From NCBI RefSeq assembly GCF_014874095.1, contig NZ_JADBEB010000001.1, positions 7,874,001-7,938,000 of the forward strand: a stretch of DNA of 64,000 nucleotides, in the 5' to 3' direction. The notes below the pieces were generated by a model that saw only the letters and a program-made list of their open reading frames with translations, had not been told where the DNA came from and did not search any database. This document shows, in pieces, positions 59,232 to 64,000 of this stretch; position 1 is the first letter of the stretch, and each line of letters opens with the position of its first letter. Source of the DNA: Plantactinospora soyae (lineage in GTDB: Bacteria > Actinomycetota > Actinomycetes > Mycobacteriales > Micromonosporaceae). Both the position numbers and the translations under genes were made by a program.

Positions 59232-60281
59232 GTGACGAGACTGCCGCGCAGAACGCTCCTGGCCGCCCCGCTGATCGTCGGCTCACTGTTCGCGACGACC
59301 CCGGCCGCGCGCGCCGCAGAGCCGGAAAACCTGCCGCGCGCCGGGCAGCCCGCCGGACCGCGCACCGCGTACGTCGACGTCTCGGTGGCGACCCTCTGGG
59401 TGGAGCCCGGCCGCAACCGTCCCGTCGACCTGCCGGCCACGACGAATCCCGCCGACCTCCGGGCCTGGACCGCGGGCATGACCCTGGCCGAGCGACGGTG
59501 GCTCATCGGGGACCTGGAGACCCAGGCGACGTACGGGCAGCGGGTGATCGTCCTGGAGGAGTCCGGTGACTGGGCGAAGGTCGTCGTACCCGGTCAGCCG
59601 ACACCACGACACGAGCTGGGCTATCCCGGCTGGCTGCCCAAGGTGCAGTTGACCGACGGAAAGCTGTTCGCCCGGCTCACCGGTCGGCCGTTCGCGCTGG
59701 TCCAGACGGCCACTGCCTGGCTCTTCGACGACCACCGCCGTACCCGCCGGGTTCTGGAACTGAGCTTCAACACCCGGCTGCCGGTCCTCGCCCGGCTCGA
59801 CCGGGCGGTGCTGGTCGCCACCCCGAGCGACGGGATGAGCTGGCTGGCGGCCTCGGACGTCTCGGTGTACACCTCGCCGGCCGACATCCCGACCCCGACC
59901 GGCGCGGACCTGGTCCGGACCATCGGCATGTTCATCGGCCTGCCGTACCTCTGGGCGGGCACCGCCGGATTCGGCTTCGACTGTTCCGGCCTCACCCACT
60001 CGGTGTACGCCGCGCACGGCATCACCATTCCCCGGGACGCACAGGACCAGGCCAACGCCGGCACACCGGTCACCAGGGACCAGCTCGCCCCCGGCGATCT
60101 CGTCTTCTACGCCCGGAGCAACGGCACCGGACGGGTGCACCACGTCGGCATGTACGCCGGCGACGGCTACGTGATCGACGCGCCGACCAACACCGACACC
60201 GAGGAGAGCGGCGTCGAGTACGTCAAGCTCGACGAGCACCGGTACGCCCACGAGTACGCCGGAGCGCGCAGGTACCTGTGA
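59232..60281 (+). CDS. Secreted NlpC/P60 peptidoglycan hydrolase
   Basis: The protein has 349 residues from the GTG at 59232; an ATG at 59214 is in frame. The signal peptide (RLPRRTLLAAPLIVGSLF ... ARA) is possibly Tat-type. An SH3-like region occupies about 45-215. The catalytic domain (about 222-349) has Cys251 in GFGFDCSGLTHSVY and His304 in RVHHVGMYAGDG, with Asp316 as the third polar residue. It should cut stem peptides of the cell wall outside the membrane. Confidence 0.92.
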   Translation: MTRLPRRTLLAAPLIVGSLFATTPAARAAEPENLPRAGQPAGPRTAYVDVSVATLWVEPGRNRPVDLPATTNPADLRAWTAGMTLAERRWLIGDLETQATYGQRVIVLEESGDWAKVVVPGQPTPRHELGYPGWLPKVQLTDGKLFARLTGRPFALVQTATAWLFDDHRRTRRVLELSFNTRLPVLARLDRAVLVATPSDGMSWLAASDVSVYTSPADIPTPTGADLVRTIGMFIGLPYLWAGTAGFGFDCSGLTHSVYAAHGITIPRDAQDQANAGTPVTRDQLAPGDLVFYARSNGTGRVHHVGMYAGDGYVIDAPTNTDTEESGVEYVKLDEHRYAHEYAGARRYL

Positions 60282-60303
60282 CGGGCGACACCGGCCGTGG
60301 CGG

Positions 60304-60605
60304 TCACGTCGTCGTCGGCTGCGGACCCGTCGGCTGGGGAGCCGTCGTCGGGGTGGGACTGGACGGGACGCAGCGCGGATCGTTCGCCACCACGTAGAGC
60401 TCCCTGAACTCCAGTCCGATGTCTCCGGGCTCGTCCACCCAGGCCTCGTAGATCATGTTCGGGCCATCGCACCGGGTCCGGATCTCCGTGTGGTCCTCGC
60501 GCCGGCGGCCAGCGCGCCCAGGCAGGCGGAGAGCAGGACGCCGGCCAGCGCGGCCCGGGCGGTGCTCGCCGCCGCTGTCGGAACCTTCGTGGAGGTTGAC
60601 ATCAT
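60304..60605 (-). pseudogene. Small lipoprotein gene, frameshifted by one base
   Basis: From the ATG at 60605 (strong GGAGG 8 nt upstream) the text reads as a lipoprotein signal, AALAGVLLSACLGALAAG, and then soon meets a stop in that frame. One base missing at about 60497-60510 would join it to EDHTEIRTRCDGPNMIYEAW and onward to VVANDPRC and a Thr/Pro-rich tail, ending at 60304. The restored protein has about 100 residues with a Cys pair. No family was recognised. A sequencing error is a real alternative to a pseudogene. Confidence 0.6.
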
Positions 60606-60655
60606 CGGGTCGACCTCCACGCGGTCCGGAGGAGGCGGCCTCTACCATTCCGTCC

Positions 60656-61288
60656 ATGGCCGTGATCCACCGCGCGGAACTGCGCCCCACGAAACTCGAA
60701 CTCCTGGCGGCATGGCTGCCCGGCCGCCGCTGGTACCAGGGGCACGCCGACGCCGACGTCGTACGGGTGGCCGCCTACCGGTTCGACGACCCCGCTGGCG
60801 CGGTCGGGATCGAGACGATGCTCGTCAGCGCGGGAGACGGACCGGTACATCAGGTGCCACTCACGTACCGGGACGCGCCCCTGGACGGCGGCGACGACTG
60901 GCTGATCGGCACCGTCGAACACTCCGTACTCGGTCAGCGCTGGGTGTACGACGCCTGTGGTGATCCCGTCTACGTCGCGGCGCTGGCCGGCGTCATCCTC
61001 ACCGGCGGTGGGCAGGCGGAGGAGTTCTTGGAGGTCGACGGTCGACTCGAACCCCGCGAGACCCCCACGCTCGTCAGCGGCAGTGGCAGCGAGGGCGCCG
61101 ATGTCCCCGGCATCAGCGAGATCCTTCGCGTCATCGAGGACGACCCCACGCTCGTCGTGACGGACTCGGTGCAACTGGCCGTCGTCCGTCGGCTCGACGG
61201 CGGCAACCGGCTGCCCGGTGCCGCCCTCACCGGCACCTGGAACGGTCAACCGAACCCGATGCCGCTGGCGTACGTCTCGACGCGCTGA
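60656..61288 (+). CDS. Maltokinase N-terminal cap-like domain protein
   Basis: The protein has 210 residues from the ATG at 60656. RAELRPTKLELLAAWLPGRR and WYQGHADADVVRVAAYRFDD are typical of the cap domain of actinobacterial maltokinases, but no kinase domain follows, and the gene ends after GTWNGQPNPMPLAYVSTR. Such free-standing caps, related to the CG0192-type family, are known in actinomycetes. It may bind a sugar phosphate or partner with a kinase encoded elsewhere. It is divergent from the frameshifted lipoprotein gene. Confidence 0.85.
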   Translation: MAVIHRAELRPTKLELLAAWLPGRRWYQGHADADVVRVAAYRFDDPAGAVGIETMLVSAGDGPVHQVPLTYRDAPLDGGDDWLIGTVEHSVLGQRWVYDACGDPVYVAALAGVILTGGGQAEEFLEVDGRLEPRETPTLVSGSGSEGADVPGISEILRVIEDDPTLVVTDSVQLAVVRRLDGGNRLPGAALTGTWNGQPNPMPLAYVSTR

Positions 61289-61387
61289 GACCGATCCCGC
61301 CGGGTCGACGCCCGACGGGCCGGTAGCGCCCACGGCGCGGCAGTTGACCGGCGGGTGGACGCACGCCTCGGCGGTCCGGGCCCGACG

Positions 61388-62224
61388 CTACGGCCGGCCG
61401 GCGGTGACCAGCCAGTGAGCGCCGGGGATCAGGACCCCGTCCGGGCTCTCGTAGGGTCGCAGGGCGTTGACGAGGATGTCCCCCGCCAGCTCGGAAGTGA
61501 GCCCGGGATTCCGCTCCAGAACGGCCCGGACCGGTCCGCTGCCGAGGTAGAACCCGGCCGCCGCATCCGCGCTGGCGCCGAAGCCCATCGGCAGATCGAG
61601 TGGCTGTGGCCGTACGTCCACGAAGCCGGCCCTGGTCAGCACCTCGGTCAGGTGTGCCGGATCGGCCAGGGAGAACATCTGCGACTCGGGCAGGCCACCG
61701 GATCCGAACCGGGAGTGCAGCGCGGAGAGCGGCACGACGTACCAGGCGTTGGCGGCCATGTCACGCGGGCAGAGGAAGGCGATCCCGCCACCGGGCCGGA
61801 GTGCCCGGCCGATGTTGCCGAACCCGGCCACCGGCTCGGCGAAGAACATGATGCCGAACTGGCTGATCGCCACGTCGAACTGCCCCTCGGCCAGGGGATG
61901 CACCTGGGCGTCGGCCTGCTCGAACACGACGTTCGGCAGGCCTGCCACGGCGACGGCGGCGCGGGCGTGCTCCAGCATGACCGCCGACAGGTCGATGCCG
62001 AGAACGCGGCCCCGCACGGCGTGCCGCGCGGCCAGCCGGGTGCTCTCGCCGGTGCCGCAGCCGATGTCGACGACGTGGTCCCCTGGTCCGATCTCGGCGG
62101 CGGTGAGCAACGCCGTGGTGAGCGCGCTGTTCACGGCGTTGTCGCGCCCGCTCTGCTCGGCCCAGTGGGCCCCTTCGGGGCCGTTCCACGCCGTGGCCTG
62201 CTGGGTGTTGACGATGTGTGTCAC
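61388..62224 (-). CDS. Class I SAM-dependent methyltransferase
   Basis: The protein has 278 residues from the GTG at 62224, behind GAGGAGAGGACCGAC. It begins TQQATAWNGPEGAHWAEQSG, a common methyltransferase N-terminus in actinomycetes. Motif I is VVDIGCGTGESTRLAARHA, then GIDLSAVMLEHARAA and the loop ISQFGIMFFAEP. The acceptor is unknown. It is the second gene of a leftward pair, 13 nt after another methyltransferase gene, both divergent from a LysR regulator. Confidence 0.9.
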   Translation of the reverse strand: MTHIVNTQQATAWNGPEGAHWAEQSGRDNAVNSALTTALLTAAEIGPGDHVVDIGCGTGESTRLAARHAVRGRVLGIDLSAVMLEHARAAVAVAGLPNVVFEQADAQVHPLAEGQFDVAISQFGIMFFAEPVAGFGNIGRALRPGGGIAFLCPRDMAANAWYVVPLSALHSRFGSGGLPESQMFSLADPAHLTEVLTRAGFVDVRPQPLDLPMGFGASADAAAGFYLGSGPVRAVLERNPGLTSELAGDILVNALRPYESPDGVLIPGAHWLVTAGRP

Positions 62225-62237
62225 GTCGGTCCTCTCC

Positions 62238-63008
62238 TCACTGCCGGGGTTGGCCGAGCAGGCGCAGGCCGACGGCGGCGAGCCCGCCGTCGGCGATCCG
62301 CAGCCGCTCGATGTGGCTGAGCGCGGTGAACACCGGTACGCCGAGCCGGTCGTCGATGAGCCGATAACCGAGATAGCGGTACAGGTACGGCACCCGGGTC
62401 ACCGTGCGGATGTCGAAGACCTCGGCAACCGCCCCGATCACCCTGGTGCCGGGATGCAGGCGGAGTTCGTCGCGGTGCCGGCTGACCCATCGCGGGTAGG
62501 GGGCGCCGGACGGATCGTCGCCCGTGCCGGGCGTGAGCCGCCCGCTGCGGGTGAGCACGGTCGCCATGTCGTAGAACCAGGAGGCGGTGGCGACGTCGGC
62601 CCGCTCCCAGGCGAACTCGTCGACCACCAGGATCCCGCCGGGGCGCAGCAGGGCCCGCGCCCGTTCGACGGCGGCGGCGAGGTCGGTCATGTGGTGCAGC
62701 GACAGCGAGAACAGCACGGCGTCGAACGGATCGTCCTCGTACCGTGAGATGTCGGCCTCGACCGCGTCGACGCCGAGACCGCTGGCCGCGGTCACCGCTT
62801 CGGGGTCGGTGTCCACCGCGGTCACCGCGTAGCCGGCGCGGCCGAGCGCGAGCGCGAGGTGGCCGGGCCCGCATCCCGCGTCGAGGATCCGGGCCGGCGC
62901 CGGTGGCAGCCAGTCGGCCAGGAACGCCAGTTGGTCGGGCACCTGGGCCGCCCTGACGGCGGTCGCGGCGTCCGGACCGGTGTGCCGGTCCGTCTCTGTT
63001 GGATTCAC
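62238..63008 (-). CDS. Class I SAM-dependent methyltransferase
   Basis: The protein has 256 residues from the GTG at 63008. Motif I is ILDAGCGPGHLALALGRAGY, then VTAVDTDPEAVTAASGLGVD, and the loop LFSLSLHHMTDLAAAVERA, as in UbiE/COQ5-like small-molecule methyltransferases. The C-terminal part has a substrate-lid helical region. It begins a two-gene unit with the methyltransferase at 61388 and faces a LysR gene, which probably controls it. Confidence 0.9.
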   Translation of the reverse strand: MNPTETDRHTGPDAATAVRAAQVPDQLAFLADWLPPAPARILDAGCGPGHLALALGRAGYAVTAVDTDPEAVTAASGLGVDAVEADISRYEDDPFDAVLFSLSLHHMTDLAAAVERARALLRPGGILVVDEFAWERADVATASWFYDMATVLTRSGRLTPGTGDDPSGAPYPRWVSRHRDELRLHPGTRVIGAVAEVFDIRTVTRVPYLYRYLGYRLIDDRLGVPVFTALSHIERLRIADGGLAAVGLRLLGQPRQ

Positions 63009-63078
63009 CGGTCAAGCCTCGGCCGGTGCTGGTATGAGCACAACTGCGGGTTGGTTGGGGATGGCATAACCTCGGCGC

Positions 63079-64000
63079 ATGTTGGACACCTGGTCGTTGC
63101 AGGTCCTCGTCGCCGTGGCCGAGCACGGCTCGTTCTCCGGCGCGGCCACGGCGCTCTCGCTGACCCAGCCGGCCGTCTCCCGTCAGATCGCAGGTCTCGA
63201 GCGGCGGTTGGGGCTTCGGCTGTTCAGCAGGGTGCCCCGTGGCGTCCGACCGACCCCGGCCGGAGCGGTCGCCGTCGAACTCGCGCGGGACACCCTGGCC
63301 CGGCTCCGGACCCTGGAGGCCAGGCTGGCGTCCTTCGCCCAACTGGAGTCGGGCGAGCTGCGTCTGGCGGCCTTTCCGAGCGCCAACACCTTCCTCGTGC
63401 CCGAGGCCATCCGCCGGTTCGGCGAGCTCCATCCCGGCGTCACACTCAGCCTGCGGCAGACCGACCAGGCGACGCTCGTGACGGCGGTCCGGGACGGACG
63501 GATCGATCTGGCCCTGGTCACCGACTGGCACCTGTACGGGGATCCGCAGCAGGCCAAGAACGCCCCGACCGACGCCGACCTGCCCCGGGTGACGGTCGAC
63601 GGCGTCGAACTGGTACCGCTGCTCGACGAGGAACTGCAGGTCGCGCTCCCCACCCGGCACCGGCTCGCCCGGCAACGCCGGGTACGGCTGGCGGACCTGA
63701 GCGGCGAAACCTGGATCGAGGGCGGGCATCCCGACTGTCTCGGCCCGATCGCCCCGCTCGCCGAGGCGCTCGGCGGCGCGCCACGGATCGGATTCTGGTG
63801 CGACGACTGGAACGGCAAGCAGGCGCTCGTGGCGGCGGGCGTGGGCGTGACGCTCATGCCGACCCTGGCTCACCCGGCCCTGCGACGCGACGTGCTGGTC
63901 CGGCCCACCAGCCCGGCGCTGCCGACCCGCCGGCTGTACGCGGCGACAGCCGCACCGGCCTTCCGGGCCCCGGCGGTGACCGCGATGTTGGGGATCCTCA
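63079..64000 (+). CDS. LysR family transcriptional regulator (cut by the window end)
   Basis: At least 307 residues from the ATG at 63079; no stop is reached before the window ends. The winged helix has VAEHGSFSGAATALSLTQPA and VSRQIAGLERRLGLRLFSRV. The inducer-binding domain begins near residue 90 (GELRLAAFPSANTFLVPEAI) and includes DLALVTDWHLYGD and ALPTRHRLARQRRV. It is divergent from the two methyltransferase genes across a 70-bp gap, where an inverted TATG/CATA pair (about 63026-63066) could be its binding site. The ligand is unknown. Confidence 0.9.
   Translation, partial: MLDTWSLQVLVAVAEHGSFSGAATALSLTQPAVSRQIAGLERRLGLRLFSRVPRGVRPTPAGAVAVELARDTLARLRTLEARLASFAQLESGELRLAAFPSANTFLVPEAIRRFGELHPGVTLSLRQTDQATLVTAVRDGRIDLALVTDWHLYGDPQQAKNAPTDADLPRVTVDGVELVPLLDEELQVALPTRHRLARQRRVRLADLSGETWIEGGHPDCLGPIAPLAEALGGAPRIGFWCDDWNGKQALVAAGVGVTLMPTLAHPALRRDVLVRPTSPALPTRRLYAATAAPAFRAPAVTAMLGIL

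Noticed and set aside
1-64000. tRNA, rRNA, CRISPR, transposase, integrase and phage genes
   Set aside because: I looked for the GGTTCGAATCC-type loop, regularly spaced repeats, DDE and recombinase motifs and found none.

Overview
The window is high-GC DNA with strong G/C third-position bias, many GTG starts and many 4-base start/stop overlaps (ATGA, GTGA). This fits an actinomycete. The mix of genes (ECF sigma factors with transmembrane anti-sigma, a MocR regulator, GH12/GH43 glycosidases with CBM2, mycothiol-type DinB-like proteins, DUF574-type methyltransferases) and a spacer between two permease genes that looks like a dispersed Micromonosporaceae repeat point to Micromonospora or a relative. 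The genus is inferred from memory, not searched. No tRNA, rRNA, CRISPR array, transposase or phage gene was seen.

Layout. 1-8743: a peptide-type ABC importer operon (binding protein, two permeases, two ATPases) carrying three hydrolases (M24-fold, S33-type alpha/beta hydrolase, M19 dipeptidase), followed by a HutC-type GntR regulator. Two of the three hydrolases have altered metal-ligand motifs. 8780-13971: GNAT enzyme, voltage-gated-type ion channel, secreted DUF4394-type protein, SPFH protein, membrane protein. 14066-16264: an ECF41-type module (promoter, FAD oxidoreductase, sigma factor with C-terminal extension). 16335-20356: an ECF sigma / anti-sigma / ABC exporter operon. 20600-23879: secreted asparaginase, Asp-box lipoprotein, GyrI-like protein preceded by five 15-bp repeats. 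24023-27898: an alpha-solenoid protein and a SWIM zinc-finger protein broken by a 1-nt frameshift. 27995-29193: CBM2-GH12 endoglucanase with a XylR/ROK-like operator.

29448-37000s: LtrA membrane protein, SMP-30/strictosidine-synthase-like protein, spermidine-synthase-like protein, GH43 xylosidase, DUF574 methyltransferase, aldo/keto reductase with an MmyB-type regulator. 38324-43488: mostly single-gene units (DUF6624, PP2C-like plus VOC, DinB-like, methyltransferases, GNAT). 43491-45888: a divergent EamA transporter / MocR regulator pair whose start codons overlap in a CATG and whose predicted promoters lie inside each other's coding sequence. 45964-50946: lipoprotein, two-component system, ABC exporter, disordered protein. 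51343-54523: MacAB-like tripartite exporter. 54905-60281: SUKH-type protein, FG-GAP propeller protein, HAD-like protein, FBP/TetR divergent pair, NlpC/P60 hydrolase. 60304-64000: a frameshifted lipoprotein gene, maltokinase-cap-like protein, two methyltransferases and a divergent LysR regulator cut by the window end.

The best candidates for something not described before are the importer-hydrolase operon with unusual active sites, the leaderless and overlapping EamA/MocR promoter, the non-canonical ion-channel filter, and the SWIM/solenoid pair. Two genes (SWIM protein, small lipoprotein) each look broken by a single-base indel in G/C-rich sequence, so sequencing error must be excluded before calling them pseudogenes.
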